From Halomonas stenophila (GTDB lineage: Bacteria; Pseudomonadota; Gammaproteobacteria; Pseudomonadales; Halomonadaceae): a DNA stretch of 64,000 nt. A program made the translations under genes and the position numbers. The notes below the pieces were generated by a model that ran no database searches, had not been told where the DNA came from, and worked only from the letters and a program-made list of their open reading frames with translations. Shown here piece after piece: positions 7,378-16,135 of the stretch; position 1 is the stretch's first letter, and every line of letters starts with the position of its first letter. The stretch covers positions 267,583 through 331,582 of the forward strand of contig NZ_JACHXR010000002.1 of NCBI RefSeq assembly GCF_014192275.1. The letters are read 5' to 3'.

Positions 7378-10300
7378 ATGCCGCTCGATGCCTTTCACCC
7401 CGCCGTGACGGCCTGGTTCCGGAGCGAGCTCGGCGACCCCACCGAGGTCCAGGCGCGTGCCTGGCCGGCGATCGGCGCCGGCGAGCACGTGCTGATCGCC
7501 GCGCCCACCGGCTCGGGCAAGACCCTGGCGGCCTTCCTGGCGGCCATCGATGCCCTGGTGCGCCGGGGGCTGGCGGAGGGCCTCGCCGACGAGCCGGCGG
7601 TGCTCTATGTCTCGCCGCTGCGCGCGCTGTCCAACGATATCCAGCGCAACCTGCAGCGGCCGCTGGCCGGCATCACCGAGCGGCTCGAGGCCGCCGGCCT
7701 GCCCGCCCCGGCGATCCGCGCCTGGGTGCGCACCGGCGACACCCCGCCCGGCGAACGCGAGCGGATGCGCCGACGCCCGCCGCATATCGTGGTCACCACC
7801 CCCGAATCGCTGTATCTGCTGCTCACCTCGGACTCGGGCCGGCGCATGTTGGCTAGCGTCGGCACGGTGATCGTCGACGAGATCCATGCCGTGGCCGCCG
7901 GCAAGCGGGGTTCGCACCTGACGCTGTCGCTGGAACGCCTGGCCGGCCTGACGCCGCGACCGCCGCAGCGCATCGGCCTCTCGGCGACACAGCGACCGGT
8001 GGCGGCCGTCGCCGACTTCCTCACCGGCGGCGAGGCCTGTCGCATCGTCGACACCGGCCACGCCCGCGAGCGCGACCTGGGTCTCGAGGTGCCCGGCGCG
8101 CCGCTCGCCGCGGTGATGGCGAACGAGGCCTGGGAGGAGGTCTACGACCGCCTGGCGGCGCTGGCCGAGGCACAGCGCACCACCCTGGTGTTCGCCAACA
8201 CCCGGCGGGTCTGCGAGCGCGTGGCCCGCCACCTGGCGGAGCGGCTGGGCGCGGCGGCGGTGACCTCCCACCACGGCAGCCTGGCCCGCGAGCACCGCCT
8301 GGAGGCCGAGCAGCGCCTCAAGCGCGGCGAACTGCGGGTGCTGGTGGCCACCGCCTCCCTGGAGCTGGGCATCGACATCGGCGAGGTGGACCTGGTCTGC
8401 CAGCTTGGCTCGCCGCGCTCCATCGCCGCCCTGCTGCAGCGGGTGGGCCGCTCCGGTCATGGCGTCGGTCGCCTGCCCCGGGGACGGCTGTTTCCGCTGA
8501 CCCGCGACGATCTGCTGGAGTGCACGGCGCTGCTCGACGCCGTGGCCCGGGGTGAGCTGGACCGGCTGCGGATCCCCGACGGGCCGCTGGACGTGCTGGC
8601 CCAGCAACTGGTGGCGGAGGTCGCCGCGGCCGGCGAGTGCGAGGAGGCGGCGCTGTACGCCCGGGTGCGCCGGGCCTGGCCGTATCGCGCCCTGTCCCGG
8701 GGGGCCTTCGACGCCGTGCTACAGATGCTCGCCGACGGCTACACCACTCGCCGCGGGCGGCGCGGCGCCTACCTGCACCGCGACCGCGTCAACGCCCGGC
8801 TGCGCCCGCGGCGTGGTGCGCGGCTGGTCGCGCTGACCAACGGCGGCGCCATCCCCGACCAGTTCGACTACGACGTGGTGCTGCAGCCCGAGGGGCTCAG
8901 GGTCGGCACGGTCAACGAGGACTTCGCCTTCGAGAGCATGCCCGGCGACGTCTTCCAGCTCGGCAACCAGGGCTATCGCATCCTCAAGGTGGCGACTGGC
9001 CGGGTGTTCGTCGAGGACGCCAGGGGGACGCCGCCCAGCCTCCCGTTCTGGCTCGGCGAGGCGCCGGGGCGCAGCGACGAGCTCTCGGCGGCGGTCTCGC
9101 GGCTGCGCGGCGAGGTCGACGCACGCCTGGCCGAGGGCGGCGAGGCCGCGGCCCGGGCCTGGCTGGCCGAGGCCCAGGGGCTGCCGGTCGGTGCCGCCGA
9201 GCAGCTCGCCGGCTATCTCGCCACCGCCCGGGCGGCGCTGGGCGCGTTGCCCACCCAGGCGCGGCTGGTGCTCGAGCGCTTCTTCGACGAGGCCGGCGAC
9301 ATGCACCTGGTGCTGCATTCTCCCTACGGCTCGCGGCTCAATCGCGCCTGGGGGCTGGCGCTGCGCAAGCGTTTCTGCCGCAAGTTCAACTTCGAGCTTC
9401 AGGCGGCGGCCCTGGAGGACAGCATCGTGCTGTCGCTGGGCCCCGCCCACAGCTTCCCGCTGGACGAGGTCTGGCACTACCTGAGCCGCGCGCGGGTGCG
9501 CGAGGTGCTGATCCAGGCGCTGCTCGACGCGCCGATGTTCGCCCTGCGCTGGCGCTGGAACGCCTCCGTCGCCCTGGCCGTGCCGCGCACCCGCAACGGC
9601 CGGCGGCGCCCGCCCCAGCTGCAGCGCCAGGACGCCGAGGACCTGCTCTCGGTGGTGTTCCCCGATCAACTGGCCTGCGCCGAGAACCTCGCGGGTGCCC
9701 GCGAGATCCCCGATCATCCCCTGGTCACCCAGACCCTCGCCGACTGCCTGGAGGAGGCCATGGACCTGGCCGGACTCGAGCGCCTGCTGGCACGCCTGGA
9801 AGGCGGCGAGATCGCCGTCGACGCCCGTGACCTGGCGCGACCCTCGCCGCTGGCCGAGGAGGTGGTCAACGCCCGGCCCTATGCCTTCCTCGACGACGGC
9901 GCCCAGGAGGAGCGACGCACCCTCAGCGTGCGCAGCGGCGGCGCGCTGGATCCGGCGGAGGCCGCGGCCACGGCCCGCTATGCGCCGGCGATCGTGCAGC
10001 GGGTCCGCGAGGAGACCTGGCCGGCGCCGCGCGATGCCGACGAGCTCCACGACGCCCTGGTGCTGTGCGGCTTCCTCACCGCCGCCGAGGGCGAGGCGTG
10101 GTGGCCCTGGTTCCGGGCCCTGGCCGAGGCGCGGCGCGCCACCGCGGTCGATGTGGCCGACGGCGAGACGCTGTGGGTGGCCGCCGAGCGGCTGGCCGAG
10201 CTGCTGCGGCTTCGGCCATCGGCCTCCCCCGAGCCGCCCATCGCGGCGCTGGGCCCGGTCCCCGAGGACGACGACGCGGCCCTGGTCGAGCTGCTGCGCT

Positions 10301-11724
10301 CGCGGCTGGAGGCACTGGGGCCGGTCACCGCGGCGGCACTGGCCGCCCCGCTGGGCGTCCCGCCGGCGCGGGCGGCGACGGCGCTGGCGCGCCTGGAAGG
10401 CGAGGGCTTCGTGCTGCGGGGCGCCTTCACCGACGCCGCGGACGCGCCCCAGTGGTGCGAGCGGCGCCTGCTGGCGCGGATGCACCGCTACGCCCTGGAG
10501 CGCCGGCGCGCCGAGATCGAGCCGGTCAGCGTGCGCGACTACCTGCGCTTCCTGCTCGACTGGCATGGCCTGGGCGAGCGGCCGGAGGGACCGGAGGCCC
10601 TGGCCGCGGCGGTGGCCGGGCTGGAGGGCTTCGCGGTGGCGGCGGGGGCTTGGGAACAGGAGGTGCTGCCGGCCCGGGTGGCGGGCTATGCACCGCACCT
10701 GCTCGACCAGCTGCTGGCCAGCGGACGCTTCGTGTGGCTGCGCCTGGCGGCGCCGCGACCGGCGGGCGCCGGCGGTCGGCGTCGCACCGGGCCGCTGCGC
10801 AACACCCCCATCGCCCTGGTGGAGCGCGGGGCCCTGGCCCCCTGGCGCCGCACCGCCACGGCGGCGGACGCTGAGGCCCCGGCGCCGTCCGCTGGGGCGC
10901 AGCGGGTGCTCGATGCCCTGCGCGCCGGCGGGGCGATGTTCTTCGCCGACCTGGTGGACGCCACCGGCATGCTGCGCACCCAGGTGGAGGCGGCGCTGGG
11001 CGAACTGGTGGCCGACGGGCTGGCGACCTCGGATACCTTCAACGGCCTGCGCGCGCTGATCGCCCCCGCCCACCAGCGTCCGTCGTTCGGCGCCGCGACC
11101 GGCCGGCGCCGCCGTCGCCAGGCCCCGGGGGTGGACGCGGCGGGCCGCTGGTCCGCCCTGCCGCCGGTGGCGCACGAGGCCCCGGCCCCGGGGCGGCGCT
11201 TCACCACCGACCCGGCGCATCTCGAGCGCGTCGCCTGGGTGCTGCTGCGCCGCTACGGCGTGGTCTTCCATCGCGTGCTCGAGCGCGAGGCGGCGCTGCC
11301 GCCCTGGCGCGAGTTGCTTTACGTCTATCGGCGCCTCGAGGCGCGCGGCGAGATCCGTGGCGGGCGCTTCGTGGCGCAGTTCGCCGGCGAGCAGTTCGCG
11401 CTCCCCGAGGCGGTGGGGGCGCTGAAGGCCATGCGCCGGCGGGCGCCGGACGACACCCGTATCGCCGTCTCGGCCGCCGACCCGCTCAACCTGATCGGCA
11501 TCCTCACGCCTGGAGGCCGCCTGCCGGCGGTGCCGGGCAACCGCCTGCTGTATCGCGACGGCGCGCCCGAGGCGGTGCTGAAGCACGGCGAGGTCGAGAC
11601 GCTGGCACCGCTGGACGAGGCCGAGCGGTGGCGGGTCGTGCAGTGGCTGCGCCGCGACGCCGGCCATCGGCCATTGCCTGCCGATACGCGGTTCACTGGT
11701 GCGTCGCCCGACGCCGGGCCTTGA
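7378..11724 (+). CDS. lhr: Large ATP-dependent helicase Lhr
   Basis: Superfamily-2 helicase of 1448 residues, the size of full-length bacterial Lhr. Walker A APTGSGKT (42-49), motif II DEIH (167-170), TPESLYLLLT, and the C-terminal helicase motif QRVGRSGH followed by the winged-helix and Lhr-core regions are all visible. The long C-terminal extension (after about residue 850) is the Lhr-CTD part. The reading frame is open upstream into the previous gene, but ATG 7378 has GGGGAG at 7363-7368 and begins the conserved N-terminus. Lhr is a 3'-to-5' translocase linked to DNA repair. It has its own 149-base upstream spacer and no obvious operon partner. Confidence 0.93.
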   Translation: MPLDAFHPAVTAWFRSELGDPTEVQARAWPAIGAGEHVLIAAPTGSGKTLAAFLAAIDALVRRGLAEGLADEPAVLYVSPLRALSNDIQRNLQRPLAGITERLEAAGLPAPAIRAWVRTGDTPPGERERMRRRPPHIVVTTPESLYLLLTSDSGRRMLASVGTVIVDEIHAVAAGKRGSHLTLSLERLAGLTPRPPQRIGLSATQRPVAAVADFLTGGEACRIVDTGHARERDLGLEVPGAPLAAVMANEAWEEVYDRLAALAEAQRTTLVFANTRRVCERVARHLAERLGAAAVTSHHGSLAREHRLEAEQRLKRGELRVLVATASLELGIDIGEVDLVCQLGSPRSIAALLQRVGRSGHGVGRLPRGRLFPLTRDDLLECTALLDAVARGELDRLRIPDGPLDVLAQQLVAEVAAAGECEEAALYARVRRAWPYRALSRGAFDAVLQMLADGYTTRRGRRGAYLHRDRVNARLRPRRGARLVALTNGGAIPDQFDYDVVLQPEGLRVGTVNEDFAFESMPGDVFQLGNQGYRILKVATGRVFVEDARGTPPSLPFWLGEAPGRSDELSAAVSRLRGEVDARLAEGGEAAARAWLAEAQGLPVGAAEQLAGYLATARAALGALPTQARLVLERFFDEAGDMHLVLHSPYGSRLNRAWGLALRKRFCRKFNFELQAAALEDSIVLSLGPAHSFPLDEVWHYLSRARVREVLIQALLDAPMFALRWRWNASVALAVPRTRNGRRRPPQLQRQDAEDLLSVVFPDQLACAENLAGAREIPDHPLVTQTLADCLEEAMDLAGLERLLARLEGGEIAVDARDLARPSPLAEEVVNARPYAFLDDGAQEERRTLSVRSGGALDPAEAAATARYAPAIVQRVREETWPAPRDADELHDALVLCGFLTAAEGEAWWPWFRALAEARRATAVDVADGETLWVAAERLAELLRLRPSASPEPPIAALGPVPEDDDAALVELLRSRLEALGPVTAAALAAPLGVPPARAATALARLEGEGFVLRGAFTDAADAPQWCERRLLARMHRYALERRRAEIEPVSVRDYLRFLLDWHGLGERPEGPEALAAAVAGLEGFAVAAGAWEQEVLPARVAGYAPHLLDQLLASGRFVWLRLAAPRPAGAGGRRRTGPLRNTPIALVERGALAPWRRTATAADAEAPAPSAGAQRVLDALRAGGAMFFADLVDATGMLRTQVEAALGELVADGLATSDTFNGLRALIAPAHQRPSFGAATGRRRRRQAPGVDAAGRWSALPPVAHEAPAPGRRFTTDPAHLERVAWVLLRRYGVVFHRVLEREAALPPWRELLYVYRRLEARGEIRGGRFVAQFAGEQFALPEAVGALKAMRRRAPDDTRIAVSAADPLNLIGILTPGGRLPAVPGNRLLYRDGAPEAVLKHGEVETLAPLDEAERWRVVQWLRRDAGHRPLPADTRFTGASPDAGP

Positions 11725-11894
11725 TGCCCGGGTGGCGCGTCGGCCGCCTGCGGTGTCGGAGGGGCGCGTCGTTCGTGGCTGGGACTTCCCGTCGAAGACC
11801 AGTGGTGCGTCACGTCACACGACGTGCACCGGACGGCAGACTGCTAACTTGGAGAGGTAACGGTGAGCGATGGGGTCATAGAGGGGGCGGGATC

Positions 11895-13940
11895 ATGAGC
11901 GAGCATTCTCCCGAGGGGATTCGCAACATCGCCCTGACCGGCCCGGCGGGTGGGGGCAAGACGACCCTCGCCGAGGCCCTGCTGGCGGCGGCCGGGGCCA
12001 TCGGTGCCGCCGGCAGCGTGGACAAGGGGTCGACGGTCAGCGACGCCGGCCCCCAGGAGAAGGCGCTGCAGCATTCCATCGCCGCCTCGGTGATGGGGCT
12101 CGAGTGGAGGGAGGCCTGGATCAACCTCATCGATACCCCCGGCTACGTGGACTTCCAGGGCGCCACCCTGTCCATCCTGCCCGCCGTGGAAACGGTGGCG
12201 GTGGTGATCGACGCCGAGAGCGGGGTCGATGCCACGGCGCGGCGGATGATGCAGTGGGCCGGAGAGCGCGGCCTGTGTCGGCTGATCATCATCAACCGCA
12301 TCGATGTCGCCGCGGCCCGGCTCGAGGCGCTTCTCGACGACCTCCGCGACACCTTCGGCAGCGAGTGCCTGCCCCTCGACCTGCCGGCGGATGGGGCCCG
12401 GCAGGTCGTGGACTGCTTCTTTGCGCCCCAGGGGACGGCGGACTTCTCGTCGGTCGAGGCCGCTCACGAGCAGCTGGTCGACCAGGTGGTGGAGGTGGAC
12501 GAGGCGCTGATGGCGCTCTACCTGGAGCAGGGCGAGGCACTCAGCCCCGAGCAGCTCCATGCCCCCTTCGAGGCGGCACTGCGCGACGCTCACCTGGTGC
12601 CGGTGTGCTTCACCTCGGCGGCCACCGGGGCCGGGATCCCCGAGCTGCTGGAGATCTTCGCCCGACTGATGCCCAATCCTCTGGAGAGCAATCCGCCGCC
12701 CTTCCTGCGCCAGGACGACACGGGCACCCACGAGTACCGGGCTCGCCCGGACCCCGAGGCCCACGTGCTGGCCCACGTGGTCAAGGTCGAGCACGATCCC
12801 TTCCTCGGCAAGCTGGCGGTGTTCCGCATGCACCAGGGCAGCGTTTCCCGGGATACCCGGCTGCTGGCCGGGGAGGCCCGCAAGCCCTTCCGGGTCGGTC
12901 CGCTGTTTCGCCTCCAGGGCCGGGAGCATCTCGAGGTGGAGCGCCTCGGGCCCGGCGAGATCGGTGCCCTGGCCAAGGTCGAGGAGGCGAGTCTCGACAC
13001 CGTGCTGCACGACTCCCACGACGAGGACCACATCCACCTGCGTCCGGTGGCCGTGCCGGCCCCGGTGTTCGGCCTGGCGATCCGCGCGCGGCGCCACGGC
13101 GACGAGCAGAAACTCACCGAGGCCCTGAGCCGCCTGGTCGAGGAGGATCCCGGCCTGCGAGTGGAGCAGGACGCCGCCACCCGGGAGACCGTGCTGCGCG
13201 GCCAGGGTGAGCTGCACCTGCGCATGGCCCTGGAACGCCTGGGCGAGCGCTACCGGGTCGAGGTGGACACCCGCCCGCCCTCCATCGCCTACCGCGAGAC
13301 CATCCGTGCCCCGGCCGAGGGGCATTGCCGGCACAAGAAGCAGAGCGGCGGTGCCGGCCAGTTCGGCGAGGTGTTCCTGAGCGTCGAGCCGCTGCCCCGC
13401 GGGGCCGGGTTCGAGTTCGCGGACAGCATCCGTGGCGGGGCCATCCCGTCGTCGCTGCTGCCGGCAGTGGAGAAGGGCGTGCGCCAGGCCATGGAGGAGG
13501 GGGCCGTCGCCGGCTATCCGCTCCAGGACCTCCGGGTGGTGGTGCAGGATGGCAAGACGCATCCCGTGGACTCCAAGGAGATCGCCTTCGTCATCGCCGG
13601 CCGCAAGGCCTTCCTGGATGCGGTGCACAAGGCCGGCCTGCAGGTGCTGGAGCCCCTGGTCGAGCTGGAGGTCGAGGGCCCGGGGACGGCGATGGGCGAT
13701 CTGACCGCGGATCTCGCCGCCAGCCGTGGCCGGATCCAGGACACCCGGACCCTGGGCGACCAGGTCAGCATCCAGGCGCTGGTCCCCCTGGCGGAAGTCG
13801 CCGACTATCCCATGCGTCTCAACGCCCTGACCGGCGGCAGTGGCCGCTACACGCTGCGCTTCAGCCACTACGAGCCGGCCCCGGAGGCGGTACAGCAGGC
13901 CCTGGTCCAGGCCCATCGAGCGAAACGGGCGGAGGCGTGA
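11895..13940 (+). CDS. EF-G-like translational GTPase (elongation factor G paralogue)
   Basis: Protein of 681 residues with the EF-G domain order: GTPase domain with P-loop GPAGGGKT (16-23) and DTPGY, domain II, then domains III-V ending near GGSGRYTLRFSHYEP. The G4 motif reads NRID rather than NKxD, and the switch I region is poorly conserved. This places it in the EF-G-like paralogue group rather than the housekeeping fusA, which normally sits in the str operon with rpsL, rpsG and tuf; none is here. Start ATG 11895 is preceded by GAGGGGGCGGG. Whether it acts in translocation, recycling or another ribosome task is not known for this group. Confidence 0.85.
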   Translation: MSEHSPEGIRNIALTGPAGGGKTTLAEALLAAAGAIGAAGSVDKGSTVSDAGPQEKALQHSIAASVMGLEWREAWINLIDTPGYVDFQGATLSILPAVETVAVVIDAESGVDATARRMMQWAGERGLCRLIIINRIDVAAARLEALLDDLRDTFGSECLPLDLPADGARQVVDCFFAPQGTADFSSVEAAHEQLVDQVVEVDEALMALYLEQGEALSPEQLHAPFEAALRDAHLVPVCFTSAATGAGIPELLEIFARLMPNPLESNPPPFLRQDDTGTHEYRARPDPEAHVLAHVVKVEHDPFLGKLAVFRMHQGSVSRDTRLLAGEARKPFRVGPLFRLQGREHLEVERLGPGEIGALAKVEEASLDTVLHDSHDEDHIHLRPVAVPAPVFGLAIRARRHGDEQKLTEALSRLVEEDPGLRVEQDAATRETVLRGQGELHLRMALERLGERYRVEVDTRPPSIAYRETIRAPAEGHCRHKKQSGGAGQFGEVFLSVEPLPRGAGFEFADSIRGGAIPSSLLPAVEKGVRQAMEEGAVAGYPLQDLRVVVQDGKTHPVDSKEIAFVIAGRKAFLDAVHKAGLQVLEPLVELEVEGPGTAMGDLTADLAASRGRIQDTRTLGDQVSIQALVPLAEVADYPMRLNALTGGSGRYTLRFSHYEPAPEAVQQALVQAHRAKRAEA

Positions 13941-14034
13941 ACGAGTTCCGGGGGCGCGATGGCCTCCCCATCGGGCGCGAGGCTGACTAGGCTTGTCTAA
14001 AGGCCCTTGAACGACACGCGGGAGGGTGATCCCC

Positions 14035-14490
14035 ATGTCCATGGAACGCGTCACACGCTTTCTCGACGAGAACGGCGTGAAATATGTCATTCAGCAGCAT
14101 TCCCCGGCCTATACCGCCCAGGAGGTCGCCGAGGCGGCTCATGTGCCCGGCCGTCATTTCGCCAAGAGCGTCATGATCACCGTCGACGGCCGCCTCGCAC
14201 TGGCGGTGCTGCCGGCCACCGATCGGGTCGACCTGCGTCGGTTGGCCCAGTCGCTCGGCGTCCAGGCCGTCGAGTTGGCCGAAGAGGGCGAGTTCAGCGG
14301 TCGCTTCCCCGACTGCGAGCCCGGCGCCATGCCGCCGTTCGGTAACCTCTTCGACCTGGAGGTCTTCGTCTCGCCGCACCTGGCCGAGGCCGACATCATC
14401 GCCTTCAATGCCGGCAACCACCGCGAGGTCATGCAGCTCGCCTACAGCGTCTTCGATCGGCTCGTGAAACCCTCGGAAGTGGCGATGTAA
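14035..14490 (+). CDS. YbaK/ProX-type aminoacyl-tRNA deacylase, copy 1
   Basis: Protein of 151 residues with the YbaK/aminoacyl-tRNA-editing fold: the lysine in HFAKSVMI (about residue 44) aligns with the catalytic lysine of this family, and the GAMPPFGNLF loop is present. Members hydrolyse mischarged tRNAs in trans. Start ATG 14035 has GGAGGG at 14021-14026 (8-base spacing); a GTG at 14026 overlaps that site and is rejected. A second YbaK-type gene 1.6 kb downstream differs at about 20 of 151 residues by my count and shares the bases around the start codon, so the two are recent duplicates. A GC hairpin follows the stop. Confidence 0.85.
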   Translation: MSMERVTRFLDENGVKYVIQQHSPAYTAQEVAEAAHVPGRHFAKSVMITVDGRLALAVLPATDRVDLRRLAQSLGVQAVELAEEGEFSGRFPDCEPGAMPPFGNLFDLEVFVSPHLAEADIIAFNAGNHREVMQLAYSVFDRLVKPSEVAM

Positions 14491-14494
14491 GGAT

Positions 14495-14516
14495 CGGGCC
14501 CGTCCGAGCGGGCCCG
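14495..14516. terminator. GC hairpin after first YbaK-type gene
   Basis: CGGGCCCG (14495-14502) and CGGGCCCG (14509-14516) form a self-complementary stem over TCCGAG, five bases after the stop codon of the first YbaK gene. There is no T-run, so intrinsic termination would be weak. The right arm touches the end of the oxidase remnant, which may mark the deletion border. Confidence 0.45.
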
Positions 14517-15166
14517 AAGTTCAGGTAGCCGCGCTCATCGGAGAAGGGGGCGAAGCGCTCGCAGGCCTCCCGAGTCCAGGCAATGTTGGTCGCCGAATCG
14601 CCTGGCTCGTCCCAGTTGGATTCCACGCCCAGGAGGAAGGGCGCGTCGCGGGTCTCGAAGGCGGTGGGGCCACCATCCTGCCGCGCCATGGCGCCGCCCA
14701 GGTGCCAGACATCCACGGTGGACAGCGCCGAAGGGCGCTCCGCGGCCAGCTCGAGCAGGCGCTCGATGGCCGCGTCGTCGAAACGTCGCAGGTAGCGGGA
14801 CTTCCAATAGTAGTGCCGGCCCTGGGGGTAGTCGCCGTCGAGCAACTGCTGGACCTCGACGAAGGGCATCACGCCGCTGAAGTCGGTCAGCGGCTCGCCC
14901 AGGCCGCGTAGCGGGGCCGTGACCCGCTCGCCCTCGGCCGGGTCGCCGGCGTAGCAGGCCGCCAGCAGCACGTAGGGCTTGCCATGGGCCGCTTGCGGAT
15001 AGTCCGGCTCCTCGGGGATGGTGCCGCAGATGGCGAAGGAACTGACGGATTCGGGGGCCTGCTCGGTGAAGTCCCGGTAGCCGCCCAGCACCTCTCGGCC
15101 GATCTCGGCGGGATAGAAGGTCGCGCTGAACACCGGGCCCGCCAGCTCAGCCGGGATCCCCTGCAG
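14516..15166 (-). pseudogene. FAD-linked oxidase (BBE-type) remnant, both ends missing
   Basis: An open frame on the minus strand encodes only the C-terminal half of a berberine-bridge-type FAD-linked oxidoreductase. It starts abruptly at ELAGPVFSATFYPAE, which corresponds to the segment after the FAD-binding domain. It continues through YYWKSRYLRRFDDAAIE, VDVWHLGGAMARQ and SNWDEPGDSATNIAWTREAC, and reaches the substrate-domain end motif ERGYLNFG. The N-terminal FAD domain is absent, with an in-frame TAG just upstream at 15167-15169. The usual C-terminal tail after the YxNF motif is replaced by unrelated codons running into the YbaK gene. The nearest possible start (GTG 15133) lacks a sensible ribosome site. 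It is read as a relic. Confidence 0.75.
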
Positions 15167-15529
15167 CTACTGCTGATCTTCGTCGGCCTGTTCGAGGAGG
15201 CCGCGGCGACGCTCACCGAACCCTATCCGGGATGCCTGTTCGCCTCCTACTGCTATGAGGCGGAGCAGTTCGACCGGGGCATCCACGGCATCATCACCGC
15301 CACCATGGGGACCTGGCGCAGCCGGCTCGGCGAGCAGCTGCGCCGGGTGGCCGAACGCTATCCGCCGCGCCTCGAGGTGGACCTGGAGAGTCTGGCCGAT
15401 GCCATCACGGTGGTCTTCGAGGGAGCCTTCATCGTCTCCAGGACCTACCGGGAGCCGGCGGTGGTGGCCCAGCAGCTGCGCCATTACCGCAACTACCTGG
15501 ACCTGCTGTTCAGTCCCGACCTGGCCTGA
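15161..15529 (+). pseudogene. TetR-family regulator remnant (C-terminal domain only)
   Basis: The plus-strand frame reads LQLLLIFVGLFEEAAATL and then a typical TetR ligand-binding C-terminus ending in VVAQQLRHYRNYLDLLFSP. The DNA-binding helix-turn-helix half is missing: similarity begins exactly where the oxidase remnant of the opposite strand begins (about 15161-15166). A single break therefore seems to have removed the 5' halves of two divergent genes and joined what was left. The residues do not resemble the BetI C-terminus, so it is not taken as the regulator of the nearby bet genes. Confidence 0.7.
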
Positions 15530-15645
15530 GGATCGAGTGGACCATGCCGACGGAGTCGTGACGACACCTTCGCCATCGGCAACCGGCGACTATCCTTGGG
15601 GAAGCGGCATCCCCCTTCCACAACACACTTCAGAGGGTGGTCCCC

Positions 15646-16101
15646 ATGTCCATGGAGCGAGTGACGCGCTTTCTCGACGAGAACGGCGTCAAGTATGTGA
15701 TCCTGCAGCATTCCCCCGCCTATACCGCCCAGGAGATCGCCGAGGCGGTCCACGTGCCCGGCCGGCACTTCGCCAAGAGCGTGCTGGTCACCATCGATGG
15801 CCGCTTCGCCCTGGCGGTCCTGCCGGCCACCGACCGGGTCGACCTGCGACGGCTGGCCCAGTCCGTCGGCGCCCAGGCCGTCGAGCTGGCGGAGGAGGCC
15901 GACTTCCGGCGCTGCTTCCCCGACGGTGAGCCCGGCGCCATGCCGCCGTTCGGCAACCTCTTCGACCTGGAGGTGTTCGTCTCGCCACACCTGGCCGAGG
16001 CCGACATGATCGCCTTCAATGCCGGCAGCCACCGGGAGGTCATGCAGCTGTCCTACAGTGCCTTCGACCGCCTGGTGAAACCGGCGGAAGTGGCGATGTA
16101 G
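15646..16101 (+). CDS. YbaK/ProX-type aminoacyl-tRNA deacylase, copy 2
   Basis: Paralogue of the YbaK-type gene at 14035, 151 residues, with the same HFAKSV lysine motif and GAMPPFGNLF loop. By eye about 131 residues are identical. Substitutions are mostly conservative, except a cluster at residues 85-94 (GEFSGRFPDC versus ADFRRCFPDG). The ribosome site and bases before ATG 15646 (GAGGGTGGTCCCC) match the other copy, so the duplication included the leader. It is convergent with betA. Both copies look intact and could differ in tRNA or amino-acid preference. Confidence 0.85.
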   Translation: MSMERVTRFLDENGVKYVILQHSPAYTAQEIAEAVHVPGRHFAKSVLVTIDGRFALAVLPATDRVDLRRLAQSVGAQAVELAEEADFRRCFPDGEPGAMPPFGNLFDLEVFVSPHLAEADMIAFNAGSHREVMQLSYSAFDRLVKPAEVAM

Positions 16102-16135
16102 TAGCCGCCCGTTCGCGGGTCGAGGGAGAGACGCC

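Noticed and set aside
15161..15529. TetR fragment as a remnant of betI
   Set aside because: The C-terminal residues resemble generic AcrR/TetR proteins, not BetI, and the fragment is joined to an oxidase remnant rather than to the bet genes.
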